Numbered from the stretch's first letter, positions 8,156 through 19,444 are shown. The stretch: 64,000 bases of DNA from Gemmatimonadaceae bacterium (GCA_016742275.1 JACVCD010000023.1:1-64000), one strand, 5' to 3'. Translations and numbers: made by a program. The notes: generated from the sequence alone by a model not told the origin.

Positions 8156-9703
8156 CTACTGCGCTACCTTCGCCCCACCGCACGCTGATGGCAGGCGAAG
8201 GTAGCGCAGCAATGGCTCATGCTCCAATGCACGTCGCCGCGGATCGTCGCAGTCCATGCGTGCCAATGACAACTGCGCTGCTGGCGCCCGATGCAGCGCA
8301 TGATTCACACTGGCACGCAGCAGCAGATCCAGCCATCCCGCTGACGCAAGCCGTGGAGCCGTCATCCACACCTTGATGCGCTCCTGTGCCCGTACGGTGT
8401 CGTGCACGGACACATCGATCAGGGCAGCAGTGATAGACCCCCAATCGGCCCTGCCCAATCGCTCGGCCACTTCAGCGTCGGCCCATGCCTCGCGACGCTC
8501 ACCGAGCGTGCTACGCACGACAGCGCGCCACACGTAGGCGGGTGCATACCCCGGATCGATCGTTACGACACGATTGAGCGCGCGACACGCCGACTTTGAG
8601 TCGCCGACTCGTCGCTCCAGATCAGCGTAGGTCATGAGCAGACCCACGTCGCGCACATCGTGGGCCGTTGCCGCCCGCAGGCGCTGCAGCGCGTCGTTAT
8701 CGCGACCAATCGACTGCAGACGAAGGGCCTCCAGTGTGAGAACAGATGCGACATCACGTGGCTCGTGCCGCCGTAGTGCATCGGCATCAATACGGGCTAG
8801 CGCCGTGTCTCCCGCCGCAAGATGCAGACGCCCCAGCAGCGCCAGAGCCTGTGGTGAGTAGGGATCTGTTCGCAACACGGCCGACGCATGCCCGAGACCA
8901 CGATGCACACTGGTCGCGCGTGCGCTCGACTGTTGCTCGACGTATTCAAGTCGACGCACGGCCACCTGCGCGGCATGCAGGTGTGCCGCTTCGAATGTCG
9001 GATCTTTGGCCACGGCACTCATCAACAGCGCATCAATCTCATCCATCTGCGCGCGGTCAAACGTATCGAGCAATGTGACCGCTCGAAGAAACGCCATCAG
9101 CGCTGGCGATGTGGTCGTGCGAACCTTGTTGGCAGAGCGGACTGGCTGCCCTGCGGTCTTGAACTCGCGCGCCATCATGCTGCCCATGAACTCTACAAGC
9201 TGCTCGATATTCATGAGCGGCCGTGATAGCACTCCACTTCCCGCTTCCCGTCCGGATCGCGCGTCGATCAGGCGGTATGACACCATGATCCGCTCATCCT
9301 TGAGATTGACAATAGCGAGCAGGATGAAGCGCACACCGAGGACACGACCTTCTTCTACCGCAGCGGAGGTGCTCTGCGGCCGCTCACCCGCAGTAAGACC
9401 TCGTGCGCGCACATCGGCCGAGACCACTTGGCGAATGCGCTCAGCAGTCAGGTAGCCGAGCGCACGCGAGACGATAGCCTCTTCTGGAGCAGTGGAGAAT
9501 GACGTGCCAAATCGGACGAGTACACGCGAGTCGACGTCGTTCGTCGTCGCGCTACGTGATGCAGCTGGCAGACCGCATGTGGACGCGGGGCTGGCGTCGA
9601 GGCCTTGCGCGCCGAGTTTCGCGGCGATCGTTGGAGACGCCAAGACGCACGCAAGCATGAAGCGACTCGCGCGTCGCGCCAACTGGCGCCTGCGATCATG
9701 CAT
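8156..9703 (-). CDS. Secreted FlgO-like/TPR protein at the end of the Tad locus
   Basis: Predicted 515-residue protein with an N-terminal signal peptide (Arg-rich start, hydrophobic stretch about 17-30, then AAKLGAQG). Residues about 55-180 resemble the FlgO/TolB-N-like domain that often precedes TPRs in this kind of bacterium. Features are a bacterial ALGYLTAERIRQVV helix, then VRFILLAIVNLKDERIMVSY and a LIDARSGREAGSG strand. The remainder is helical and TPR-like, with repeated A-x-x-L-G-R and P-x-x-A-x-A-x-x-L patterns. Its ATG overlaps the stop of the TadG-like gene by one base (TGATG), so it is the last gene of the pilus operon. It sits where other Tad loci carry the TPR lipoprotein TadD, though it lacks a lipobox. 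A TadD-like assembly role is inferred. Confidence 0.7.
   Translation of the reverse strand: MHDRRRQLARRASRFMLACVLASPTIAAKLGAQGLDASPASTCGLPAASRSATTNDVDSRVLVRFGTSFSTAPEEAIVSRALGYLTAERIRQVVSADVRARGLTAGERPQSTSAAVEEGRVLGVRFILLAIVNLKDERIMVSYRLIDARSGREAGSGVLSRPLMNIEQLVEFMGSMMAREFKTAGQPVRSANKVRTTTSPALMAFLRAVTLLDTFDRAQMDEIDALLMSAVAKDPTFEAAHLHAAQVAVRRLEYVEQQSSARATSVHRGLGHASAVLRTDPYSPQALALLGRLHLAAGDTALARIDADALRRHEPRDVASVLTLEALRLQSIGRDNDALQRLRAATAHDVRDVGLLMTYADLERRVGDSKSACRALNRVVTIDPGYAPAYVWRAVVRSTLGERREAWADAEVAERLGRADWGSITAALIDVSVHDTVRAQERIKVWMTAPRLASAGWLDLLLRASVNHALHRAPAAQLSLARMDCDDPRRRALEHEPLLRYLRLPSACGGAKVAQ
8159..8209. terminator. Perfect 16-bp inverted repeat at convergent gene ends
   Basis: Arms at 8159-8174 (CTGCGCTACCTTCGCC) and 8194-8209 are exact reverse complements, with a 19-base spacer. 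It lies just past the stop of natB and inside the last codons of the minus-strand FlgO/TPR gene. There is no T-run on either side, so intrinsic termination is unproven. A bidirectional terminator or mRNA 3'-end stabiliser is the likely role. Confidence 0.55.
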
Positions 9704-11019
9704 CAGCGGACCAACACCAGGCGTTGTGCCAGTGACGGCGTGTTGCCGAGGGAGGTTCCTTGACCAAGACCAGGGGATAGCGTCACGGGATATCCAACAA
9801 TGACTCCCTCACCAGGAGCCGCTGGAAGATTCGCGGCAGGATAGGCGTTCCGGAAAGCAGTGTACCAAGCACACGTCTCTGCGTTGCCATTACCGTTTCC
9901 ATTCCCGTTCCCGTTGCCGTTGCCGTTTCCATTACCGTTGCCATTGCCACTTGAAGATCCGTTCCCCTTGGTGTTGCCAAAAACGCACATCACGCGAAAA
10001 CCGCCGATGGACAGTACCGTCGCCGAGCTCGAGCCGATGTTTCCTATCCATGACATGACCACATCAACACCAGCGGATCCGACAAACGCCGATCCCTTGG
10101 GGTAGCAGTCGGTATTGTTGGAATTGTTCGGCCACTTCTCGCAAAGTGACTCCACCTTCCCTGCTGGCCCGCCCCCGAACGCACCGTTCACCGTCTTTTT
10201 GGGAATTGCGCCAGAACCCTTGCCTGGAAATGTCTCCACTTCGTTGATGGCGATGGACTGATTGGCGTTGCAACTGGTCGCCTGCGCGATCTGGTCCGCG
10301 TAGGAGTTCATGTTGGGATTGTTGTCATCGATAGCCTCGAATGCCCAGGCATATCCTGCGACCGTAGTTGGCGCGGGGGCGTCCGACGGATAGAAAATCA
10401 TGGTCAACGCTAGCGCACCAGGGCTGACCAGCGATTCCTGCAATCGATCAAAGGAGCCCGCGCGACTCGTGAAATCGTTCGAGGCGTACACTTTGGTGTT
10501 GAACGCATTGAGCGGGAATCCCCATGGCGTTGGACACCGCACTCGCGTCACGTTGGCCACCCACGCAATGGATCGCCGGTTGGTCACCTGAGCCGTCGCG
10601 CTAAGAAGACGACCCAGCAGGGGCGTGCTCGACTGACGTGCCCAGACCTCGACCGCATTGGCGTTCGTCCAACTACCAGCGAGATCCGTTCGCGGGTCCG
10701 CCTGAGTCGGATCCCACAAGATCGGCTTCACATCCGCATTCGCCAACGCAACTTTCGCACCAAGCGCCTTGTAATTCGTATCCGCAAATGCCTGCGTCAC
10801 ACTGACCGCGCTGTTGCCGCGATTGTACTGCAGAAAATGCGCGCCACGGAGCGATGATGCATCCGACGCACTCTGCAACTCATTCGCACCAACAATGGTA
10901 CGACTGATGTCCAGCGCCACAGCGGCCATACCAGCCAGCACGACGACCACGATGCCAACGAACACCAGCATCGCACCACGCCGACGCGCGGGGATAGAAC
11001 GACGAAGTCTGCATGACAT
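9703..11019 (-). CDS. tadG: TadG-like pilus assembly protein with Asn-Gly tract
   Basis: Predicted 438-residue protein. The N-terminus RRGAMLVFVGIVVVVLAG is the TadG/TadE-like single transmembrane segment, followed by ALDISRTIVGANELQSASDA. That is the hallmark 'pseudopilin-like' start of TadG-like N-terminal domains, with the rest in the periplasm. The ATG at 11019 is preferred over the one at 11037, because GGAGG ends four bases before it. Near residue 345 a run of about a dozen Asn-Gly pairs (DNA about 9880-9960) separates the main domain from a C-terminal Cys-containing domain of about 60 residues. Unlike the array in the pilin-like gene, this DNA uses mixed codons. It follows tadC and is coupled to the FlgO/TPR gene. 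TadG is thought to anchor or initiate the Flp pilus. Confidence 0.75.
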   Translation of the reverse strand: MSCRLRRSIPARRRGAMLVFVGIVVVVLAGMAAVALDISRTIVGANELQSASDASSLRGAHFLQYNRGNSAVSVTQAFADTNYKALGAKVALANADVKPILWDPTQADPRTDLAGSWTNANAVEVWARQSSTPLLGRLLSATAQVTNRRSIAWVANVTRVRCPTPWGFPLNAFNTKVYASNDFTSRAGSFDRLQESLVSPGALALTMIFYPSDAPAPTTVAGYAWAFEAIDDNNPNMNSYADQIAQATSCNANQSIAINEVETFPGKGSGAIPKKTVNGAFGGGPAGKVESLCEKWPNNSNNTDCYPKGSAFVGSAGVDVVMSWIGNIGSSSATVLSIGGFRVMCVFGNTKGNGSSSGNGNGNGNGNGNGNGNGNGNGNAETCAWYTAFRNAYPAANLPAAPGEGVIVGYPVTLSPGLGQGTSLGNTPSLAQRLVLVR

Positions 11020-11037
11020 ACGTCCTCCGGAATGCAT

Positions 11038-11970
11038 CTACTGCCCCAGGGCAGAGAGCTGACGAACGACCGTAATGGCAGCCGGTCCGACAATGACTGC
11101 CAGCAACGCCGGCAAAAGGAACAAGGCCAATGGAAAGATCATCTTGAGTGCTGCTTCCGCGGCACGCTTCTCCGCCCGCTGACGACGCCGCGTGCGCAGC
11201 GACTCCGCGTTCACTCGCAGTACGCGCGCAATCGACGTTCCCAGGCGCTCCGTCTGCACCATGCTCGACACCAGCGTGCGGATCTCATCGACGCCAGTTC
11301 GCGCCGCCAGTCCCTGGAGCGCCCGCTCCCGAGGCATACCAGCATTGATGCGCCGCACCACCTGTGCGAACTCGAGCGCCAGCTCCGGGCGCACATTGGT
11401 CAGATCCCGGGCTACACGAATGATGGCCGCATCGAGCGAGATACCAGCCTCGACGCACACCACCAACAAGTCCAACGCATCGGGCACGGCTCGACGAATG
11501 CGCTCCTGGCGATTGGTAGCCAATCGATCCAGCACAGCCTGCGGTCCAGCCACGCCAGCTACGAGTCCCATGATGATACAGATCGCCAACCACATGGTGT
11601 CGTCGCGCGGAGCCGCCACAAACGCCAACACCGGAACCAGCAGTGCGGCCGCAATGCGAATGGCCGAAAAGATCACCGGCGCCGCCGTACCATCAAATCC
11701 GGCGTGCACCAGCTTGGTGCTGAACGCGTCATCAGCGACCAACCCCTCCGGCATACGGTCACGCAACCACGAGGCCAGTCGCGACGACGTGCTGGCATCC
11801 TCATTGAGCAACAATCGCTCAGCCAAGCGAGACGCCTCAACATCCGGTGAAACGCGCTTGAGCGTCTCACGCCGCTCTCGTTCGGCGATCGCGATGTACA
11901 CCACGGTGCACACGGCGAGCACCAGCGTGACCACCAGGAGGATGAGTGTGACCGGAACGTTCGGCGTCAT
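11038..11970 (-). CDS. tadC: Tad pilus inner-membrane platform protein TadC (T2SS F family)
   Basis: Predicted 310-residue membrane protein of the type II secretion GspF family. It has an N-terminal span (about 8-28), a central pair of spans at about 95-140, and a cytoplasmic four-helix domain with PDALDLLVVCVEAGISLDAA. That is the conserved P-D-A-L-D...G-S/x-L-x-x-A signature of TadB/TadC. It ends with another strongly hydrophobic segment. It lies three bases downstream of tadB (TGA GTC ATG) and 18 bases before the tadG start. TadB and TadC together form the platform on which the TadA motor acts. Length and order match the family. Confidence 0.9.
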   Translation of the reverse strand: MTPNVPVTLILLVVTLVLAVCTVVYIAIAERERRETLKRVSPDVEASRLAERLLLNEDASTSSRLASWLRDRMPEGLVADDAFSTKLVHAGFDGTAAPVIFSAIRIAAALLVPVLAFVAAPRDDTMWLAICIIMGLVAGVAGPQAVLDRLATNRQERIRRAVPDALDLLVVCVEAGISLDAAIIRVARDLTNVRPELALEFAQVVRRINAGMPRERALQGLAARTGVDEIRTLVSSMVQTERLGTSIARVLRVNAESLRTRRRQRAEKRAAEAALKMIFPLALFLLPALLAVIVGPAAITVVRQLSALGQ

Positions 11971-11973
11971 GAC

Positions 11974-12932
11974 TCAGAGGTCCACGTCAGCAATACGCGA
12001 CATGATGAAATAGCCGATCACTACCGACACAAACGCATACACCAGGAGGAACTTGCCGGTGGGTTCGGTGAGCAGCGGCTGCATGTATTGCTTGTTCAGC
12101 GAATAGATGACGCCAAACATCACGAACGGCATGGCCGCCAGCACCCGGGCCGACAGCTTGGGTTCGGCCGTGAGCGTTTCGAGATTGGCCTGAAACGTGA
12201 GGCGGCCGCGAATGAGCGTGGCGATGTTCGTGAGCAACTCGACCAGATTACCACCCGTTTCCCGCTGAATGACCAGTGAAGTCACAAACAGACGGGCCTC
12301 CTCTGTACCAATACGCTCCTGCATGGCCATGAGCGCGGTGCGCACGTCGAGACCGAGTCGTTGCTCATCGTAGAAGCGCAGAAATTCCGCGCGCAGCGGT
12401 GGCCGCGACTCTCGTCCGACAAACTCCATGGCGGCTTGCAGCGAATACCCCGCACGCAGTGCATTCGTCATGAGATCGAGCGCGTCAGGAAACGCTATCT
12501 CAAACTGCTTGCGTCGGATGTGCTGGCGTCTGCGGAGCAACAACCAGGGCACGACTCCCAATACAAACACGCCGATAAAGCTGAACCATCCTCCGACCAG
12601 CCACTGCGTGATGGTCAGCCCGGCCATCGCCGCCAGCAACGTAAGTAGCAGGAACTCCCCTGGCTTCTGCCGAGATCCGGCGTGGGTAAGCTCTTTCTCC
12701 AGGCGAATGGTGATACCACGACCACTGAGCAGTTCGTTCAGCGCCGCGAGATCCGACACGCGCTCGTCACGAAGAATCGAGACCGGTATGTCGCTGCGCA
12801 GAATGCCGCCCGCATCGCCCACGCGAACGCGCGCAGCATCGGCCGCCGACAGACGACGGCGATTGAGATACACAAAGGTGCCCACCACCAGGAGCAGTGC
12901 GCCAATGAACACGCCGACAAGCACAATTGCGG

Positions 12933-12936
<4 letters not shown>
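11974..12936 (-). CDS. tadB: Tad pilus inner-membrane platform protein TadB (T2SS F family)
   Basis: Predicted 320-residue protein. It has an N-terminal span, a pair of spans around 100-140, and the F-family cytoplasmic domain with [21 protein letters not shown]. The segment [19 protein letters not shown] is the conserved GG-N-L-x-E-x-L helix that distinguishes TadB from TadC. Two C-terminal spans follow. The start ATG at 12936 overlaps the tadA stop in ATGA, so translation is coupled to the motor ATPase. Its place directly between tadA and tadC is the canonical order. Confidence 0.92.
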
Positions 12937-14432
<1,496 letters not shown>

Positions 14433-14433
14433 G

Positions 14434-15645
14434 CTATGCTCTCAGCTTGCCGAGCAGTCGACCGATAGGCGACCGACGACCGTTGGAGGCTGGTTCAATG
14501 GCTTCGAGGCTACTCGGCGTTGCACCAGGCTGACCCATGAGTCGAACGGCCAGCAGTTGATAGGCGTCGACCAATGGCTGCATGTTCCCCCCCGCACCTG
14601 CCGCCGCGATGGGAATACCACGTGTCTGCGCATCAGCCACTGACTGGAAGGCATTGGGCAGGCGATAGTCGACGGATCGCCCCAGCGCGCGAGTAACGTC
14701 GGGCCAGCGCATCACATCGCCCGCGCCAACACGGTTGGCAACCAGCAACACCTTCTCCTGCGGAAACTCGAGCTGCGAGAACAACGCCAGTGCGCGCTTC
14801 ACCTTGCGAAGGCCCGTAACCGACACCTGAAACACGACCACGATGCGATCGGCGCCATCGAGCGCCGCTATCGTACGAGGAGACACGGTGTGTTCAACAT
14901 CGAGCACGGTGTACGAGTAGGTGCTGCGCATCAACGCGAGAATGCGTTGCACCGCATCGGCAGTAACTTCCTCACCAAGCTCGAGATCGACCGTACCGGC
15001 CACGGCATCAAAACCATCGGCTACTCCCGATGCGATGCTGTGTACGGATTCGTTGTCGGCGCGATCCAGCTTGCGCACCAACTCGCCGAGATCGTACGTC
15101 GGCGTGATGTTGAGTTGTGTTGCTACGTCGCCAAGTCCGACCACCAGATCGGCCACCGCAACACGTCCCGGTGGTTTCCGGAGCGACAGGGCATGCGCCA
15201 CGTTGACGGCTACGGTTGTCACACCGGCTCCGCCGGCTGGACTGTATACCGCCGTGATATGCCCGCCGCGCGGAGCACGCGCCCAACGTGACTCAAGGCG
15301 AGCCAGCGCACTGCCCAACTCACGCGGATCGGTCGGTGAAACCAGAAACTCCGCGAGCCCTTTGCGAAAAGCAGCGAGGATCAGCGTACTGTCCGCTGTC
15401 GGCGCGGTAGCAATGGCGGCGAGCCCAGGCCGTTCCTGCAGTATCCGCTCGAGCTCATCAAGCTGCGCAGAGGATAGTTGATCGAAGGGAACCACGACCA
15501 GATCCGCACCTTCGTCCTGCACCAACTCCAACAATCGCGCAGTCGACTCCACCTCCACAGGGCGATTGAAACCGCTGCCGGTGAACACGGGAATGACTGA
15601 TGCGAGAGGACCCAAAGCCTCACGAACTACAAAGGCACGGCGCAT
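14434..15645 (-). CDS. tadZ: Pilus localisation protein TadZ/CpaE with degenerate P-loop
   Basis: Predicted 403-residue protein. Residues about 1-120 form a receiver-like domain, and about 130-370 a ParA/MinD-like domain, the standard TadZ/CpaE architecture that places the Tad machine at a cell pole or focus. The deviant Walker A of the family normally reads KGGxGxTT. Here it is [12 protein letters not shown], so both the signature Lys and the second Lys are absent. The following [16 protein letters not shown] keeps the DxxxxxGD strand. Nucleotide binding may therefore be weak or absent, making a scaffolding role more likely. It lies between the secretin gene (30-base gap) and tadA (one base). 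Confidence 0.88.
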   Translation of the reverse strand: MRRAFVVREALGPLASVIPVFTGSGFNRPVEVESTARLLELVQDEGADLVVVPFDQLSSAQLDELERILQERPGLAAIATAPTADSTLILAAFRKGLAEFLVSPTDPRELGSALARLESRWARAPRGGHITAVYSPAGGAGVTTVAVNVAHALSLRKPPGRVAVADLVVGLGDVATQLNITPTYDLGELVRKLDRADNESVHSIASGVADGFDAVAGTVDLELGEEVTADAVQRILALMRSTYSYTVLDVEHTVSPRTIAALDGADRIVVVFQVSVTGLRKVKRALALFSQLEFPQEKVLLVANRVGAGDVMRWPDVTRALGRSVDYRLPNAFQSVADAQTRGIPIAAAGAGGNMQPLVDAYQLLAVRLMGQPGATPSSLEAIEPASNGRRSPIGRLLGKLRA

Positions 15646-15674
15646 GCGCTGGTAAGTCGAATCAGAAAGCGGGA

Positions 15675-16805
15675 TCAGCTGGGTGGCAGCCGCTTGCGCA
15701 GCGCGTCCGCAGCAGGTGTTGTCGAATCAGGCAGCACACGGAGCGTGCGCTTGCCACCGACACGATTGGGATCGAACATCTCCGGCGTGACCACCACCAG
15801 CAGTTCCGATTCGTTGTTCTGCCAACGGTTGCTCGAGAAGAGCGCGCCGAGGATGGGGAGACTCATGAGTCCCGGGATACCGGTGCGTACGGACTCCCGT
15901 TCCTCGTTGAACAAACCGGAGATAATGAGACTTTCTCCAGGACGCACATCGAGTGTTGTCTCTACCTTACGCGTGCGCAGCGCGGGAATGCGGAAACCGG
16001 AGATCAGCACGGCATTGCCGAAGTCGAGACTCGACACTTCCGGAGTCACCTTGAGCTTGATGAGTGAATCCGACATGACTTCGCCACGGAACTTGAGCTG
16101 CACGCCGTAGGGGCGGTATTGAATGACCACGAAGATCTGACCACCCTGACCAGGCTGTGCGACCGGGATAGGAAGTTCACCGCCTGCCAGGAATGTGGCT
16201 TCTTCGCGATTGCCGGCGATCAGCGTGGGTTCTGCAAGTGAACGCGCACGCCCCGACTGCTGTTGTGCGTCGAGAAAGGCAGTAATGTCGCGCGTTCCGA
16301 AATTCATGAGTGCACCGGCAAATCGTCCGGCGCCGGTGCTGACATCACTGTTCGGCGCCAGCACACCGGTACCTGCCGTCGTATTGCCGTTCTGGGATTC
16401 GTAGCGACCCGAGATTCCGAACTCATAGAGTGCATCGCGTCGCACTTCGGCAAACTTGACGCCGAGTGCAATCTGTCGCTGCTCAGTGGCCTGATTGACA
16501 GAGACACGCAAATGCCGCCGGCCAAGTTGCGGCCCGGACAACAGCACATCGGTTTCACCGAGCGCCTTGGCGTTGAGTACCACACTGCTTGCCGTGAGCA
16601 CCACCACATCGGCAACGCTCGGATTGGCAACAGTGACCTGCGTGACCGGCGATGGAAGATCGATGGGCAGTGCACGCCCCACCGAAAGGGTGACCGGCTC
16701 GATGGGCGTGGAAGCATTCTGCGCCAACAGAGAGCGAGAACCGGCCAAGAGGCTGATTCCCACGACACCGACGGTCAATGCGCGACGGCATGACGCAACG
16801 AGCAT
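15675..16805 (-). CDS. rcpA: Tad outer-membrane secretin RcpA/CpaC
   Basis: Predicted 376-residue secretin. The start is the ATG at 16805, which has AGGAG about six bases upstream and opens directly into a signal peptide ending in SRSLLAQ. An upstream ATG-like start at 16835 would put ten extra residues before the signal. Residues about 30-115 are the N-terminal pilus/secretin domain (PVTQVTVANPSVADVV...GRRHLRVSVN). The C-terminal secretin homology domain contains FLAGGELPIP, the VxxGxLxxx-like amphipathic strands and ESLIISGLF. At 376 residues it is on the short side for RcpA/CpaC. It should form the outer-membrane gate for the Flp pilus. Confidence 0.9.
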   Translation of the reverse strand: MLVASCRRALTVGVVGISLLAGSRSLLAQNASTPIEPVTLSVGRALPIDLPSPVTQVTVANPSVADVVVLTASSVVLNAKALGETDVLLSGPQLGRRHLRVSVNQATEQRQIALGVKFAEVRRDALYEFGISGRYESQNGNTTAGTGVLAPNSDVSTGAGRFAGALMNFGTRDITAFLDAQQQSGRARSLAEPTLIAGNREEATFLAGGELPIPVAQPGQGGQIFVVIQYRPYGVQLKFRGEVMSDSLIKLKVTPEVSSLDFGNAVLISGFRIPALRTRKVETTLDVRPGESLIISGLFNEERESVRTGIPGLMSLPILGALFSSNRWQNNESELLVVVTPEMFDPNRVGGKRTLRVLPDSTTPAADALRKRLPPS

Positions 16806-16841
16806 GAAGGCTCCTGAACGATGGACGATGGACATCCGGAC

Positions 16842-17810
16842 CTAGCGCACGGTGTGGTGATCGAGTGTATCCGCCCGCTGCTGAGCGCGCCGAATCGAAT
16901 CACGTCGCGCACTGTCCCGCGCAGACTCAAAGCGCAGCTGCTGTACGTCACCGCCGCGGTACACACGCACCACCACCGAGTCGGTTTTCTCTGGTGCGAC
17001 GGTCGGCTGTGGCGCAGGCGCGCGTGCGGCCGGCGCCGTGGCTGGTGGAGTAGTACGTCGGACGGGCGCGGCGATCCGTGCCGGAGCCTGCTGCACGGTG
17101 ACTCCGCCAAGCAGTTCATCCTTTCTCGCACCGGTGGTCTTCACCGAGTCGGGATCGCCATATCCTCGCAGCACCAACTGGATCGAACCTTCGCGAGTGG
17201 CCAGCGCGAGCCGCTCCGCTTCTTCCGGTGTGACTTCGAGCGTCGCCGTCGGGGCATTGATGGGCTGCCCATCGTTACCGCGTGTGACCTGCGAGCCCAC
17301 CGACAGCACCCGCATGTTGCTCATGAACAGCTTGGACACCTGGCCGCCGCCGTTCTGACTGTCACCGGTCGTGAGCATGACATCGACGCGTGAATTGGGC
17401 TGCACCATTCCTGAGAGGCCAGCAACATCATCGATGCGCAGCGACATCGCGCGCTTGCCCGGTGGAATCTTGACTTCGATACCGCCGGCGGTTCCCACAG
17501 GCGCGAGACGTCCTGGTACGATGGCTTCACCTTTGAAAATCGAAAGACGGGATACACGTCCCGTGATCGAATCAGGTGACGAAAACGAACCGGCGGGTAC
17601 CGCAGCCACTGGCAATTCGACCACCGCGAGATTGATGCGCGACAGCGGCATCCCTTCCGGAATATCCGTGGCCGCAACGACCACGCTTTGTGTGGCGATA
17701 CGACTGCTGGCCCGCATACCATCGATCACACGCCACACACCGAACGTGGCCAGTGCGGCGACGATCAGTGCGACGTAGAGCACAAAGCGGTATCGGCTGT
17801 CACCGAACAT
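16842..17810 (-). CDS. rcpC: Flp pilus assembly protein RcpC/CpaB
   Basis: Predicted 322-residue protein with an N-terminal membrane anchor (about 8-30) and a SAF domain. The SAF-type strand TQSVVVAATDIPEGMPLSRINL at about 40-60 is followed by the RcpC/CpaB core with KIPPGKRAMSLRIDDVAGLSGM and PNSRVDVMLTTG. These motifs are diagnostic. The C-terminal 70 residues are Pro/Ala-rich and low in complexity. It lies upstream of the secretin gene, with which it interacts in the periplasm in characterised Tad systems, and downstream of tadE. Confidence 0.92.
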   Translation of the reverse strand: MFGDSRYRFVLYVALIVAALATFGVWRVIDGMRASSRIATQSVVVAATDIPEGMPLSRINLAVVELPVAAVPAGSFSSPDSITGRVSRLSIFKGEAIVPGRLAPVGTAGGIEVKIPPGKRAMSLRIDDVAGLSGMVQPNSRVDVMLTTGDSQNGGGQVSKLFMSNMRVLSVGSQVTRGNDGQPINAPTATLEVTPEEAERLALATREGSIQLVLRGYGDPDSVKTTGARKDELLGGVTVQQAPARIAAPVRRTTPPATAPAARAPAPQPTVAPEKTDSVVVRVYRGGDVQQLRFESARDSARRDSIRRAQQRADTLDHHTVR

Positions 17811-17860
17811 GGGTAGGGACTGCGAAGGTGAATCGAGTCAGGAGATCCAACGCACCGTGG

Positions 17861-18328
17861 TCACGGCGGTGAAAGTTCCCAACGATAGACGGCGCTGGCC
17901 TGCAAGCGGATCGCGCTGCCACCGAAGAGGCGAAGCAGCGGTGTGACGGGCACGTAGGGATAGTTGGTGACAGCGACTTGCACGTTCGTGGCATTCCCCG
18001 GTGCTGAAGTGCAGATGCCCGAAGGAAGCACAGTGACCTGGATGTCGTTCGCAGCAGGCGCAGTTCCTCCCGCCGTGCTGTAGTAGCTCAGTACTCTGTT
18101 GCGTATCGCCGTTGTCGCGTTGCATGGACTGGTCGACACGGCGGCAAACCGCGCCCCTTCACGCACAGCCGACACCAGATTGTTGCGCTGAAAGAACGCA
18201 CGCGCGAAATCGATCACGCCAAACACCAGCAACAACAACACGGGCACCACTAGCGCAAACTCCACGACTGGCCCTGCGACTTCGTCGCGCAGCCATCGTG
18301 TGATCGCGCTGCGCACGTGCGTGATCAT
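17861..18328 (-). CDS. tadE: TadE-like minor pseudopilin
   Basis: Predicted 155-residue protein with a TadE domain. The N-terminal DEVAGPVVEFALVVPVL followed by LLLVFGVIDFARAF matches the hydrophobic, Glu-containing pseudopilin helix, with G and E spaced as for prepilin-peptidase processing. The rest is periplasmic, with two Cys. The ATG at 18328 overlaps the stop of the prepilin peptidase gene in ATGA, which fixes the start. Longer in-frame readings upstream run through the peptidase gene and are shadows. It is probably processed by the neighbouring peptidase. Confidence 0.85.
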   Translation of the reverse strand: MITHVRSAITRWLRDEVAGPVVEFALVVPVLLLLVFGVIDFARAFFQRNNLVSAVREGARFAAVSTSPCNATTAIRNRVLSYYSTAGGTAPAANDIQVTVLPSGICTSAPGNATNVQVAVTNYPYVPVTPLLRLFGGSAIRLQASAVYRWELSPP

Positions 18329-18882
18329 CCGACGCTCCGAAGAATCGGATACCACATCATGACCCACGCCGTGCACACGCCAACGGCAATGGCTACAGCA
18401 TAGGGCACCCGATCCTTTGCGTCGTAGGGCTGCGACCGAAGCGACCAGGGGTGACGCACAGTGGTGACGAGCGCCTGCAGGGTCGCGAAGGCTCCACGCG
18501 AACGCAGCAGCCAGAGCGCACCAAGCACTCCACCGGCAACACCCGTTGCGAGTGACGCAACCAGCGCTCCCTGCCATCCCAGCCACGCACCTGACGCGAG
18601 CATGAGTTTCACGTCGCCTCCGCCCATGAGCCGGAGAGCATACATGGGCATCCAGATCACGAACGCCACACCGAGACCACTCAGGGCGCCGGTGATTCCT
18701 GCGCCTGCCCCGTGCAACGCCACCGACGCCATCACTCCTGCAATCAGCAGTCCGCCGTTCAGTCGATTTGCCACCCGCCGCGTTTGCACATCACTCCACG
18801 CTGCTGCAGCCAGCATCGCGAACAACACGAGAGAAACCACAACGAGACGGGCGACGCTCAAATCATCAGAGTTGTGCGGCAT
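18325..18882 (-). CDS. tadV: Prepilin peptidase TadV/CpaA (A24 family)
   Basis: Predicted 185-residue integral membrane aspartic protease with about five or six spans. The two catalytic aspartates are visible: the first in WSDVQTRRVANRLN and the second in the GGGDVKLM box. It lacks the N-terminal methylase domain of PilD, as Tad-specific peptidases do. It should cleave and mature the Flp and TadE-like prepilins encoded on either side. Its start is 15 bases after the Asn-Gly pilin-like gene, and its stop overlaps the tadE start. Confidence 0.9.
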   Translation of the reverse strand: MPHNSDDLSVARLVVVSLVLFAMLAAAAWSDVQTRRVANRLNGGLLIAGVMASVALHGAGAGITGALSGLGVAFVIWMPMYALRLMGGGDVKLMLASGAWLGWQGALVASLATGVAGGVLGALWLLRSRGAFATLQALVTTVRHPWSLRSQPYDAKDRVPYAVAIAVGVCTAWVMMWYPILRSVG

Positions 18883-18896
18883 CAGTGTGAGCTCCG

Positions 18897-19376
<480 letters not shown>

Positions 19377-19444
19377 TACCGACTGGATGCGTACCATCCG
19401 TCGTGTCACACGTGCCGCAAACGCTCGGCCGAATTGCACCCGAC

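Noticed and set aside
5904-8183. Very long minus-strand open frame opposite the NatAB genes
   Set aside because: Composition typical of an antisense shadow; the plus strand encodes clear ABC motifs.
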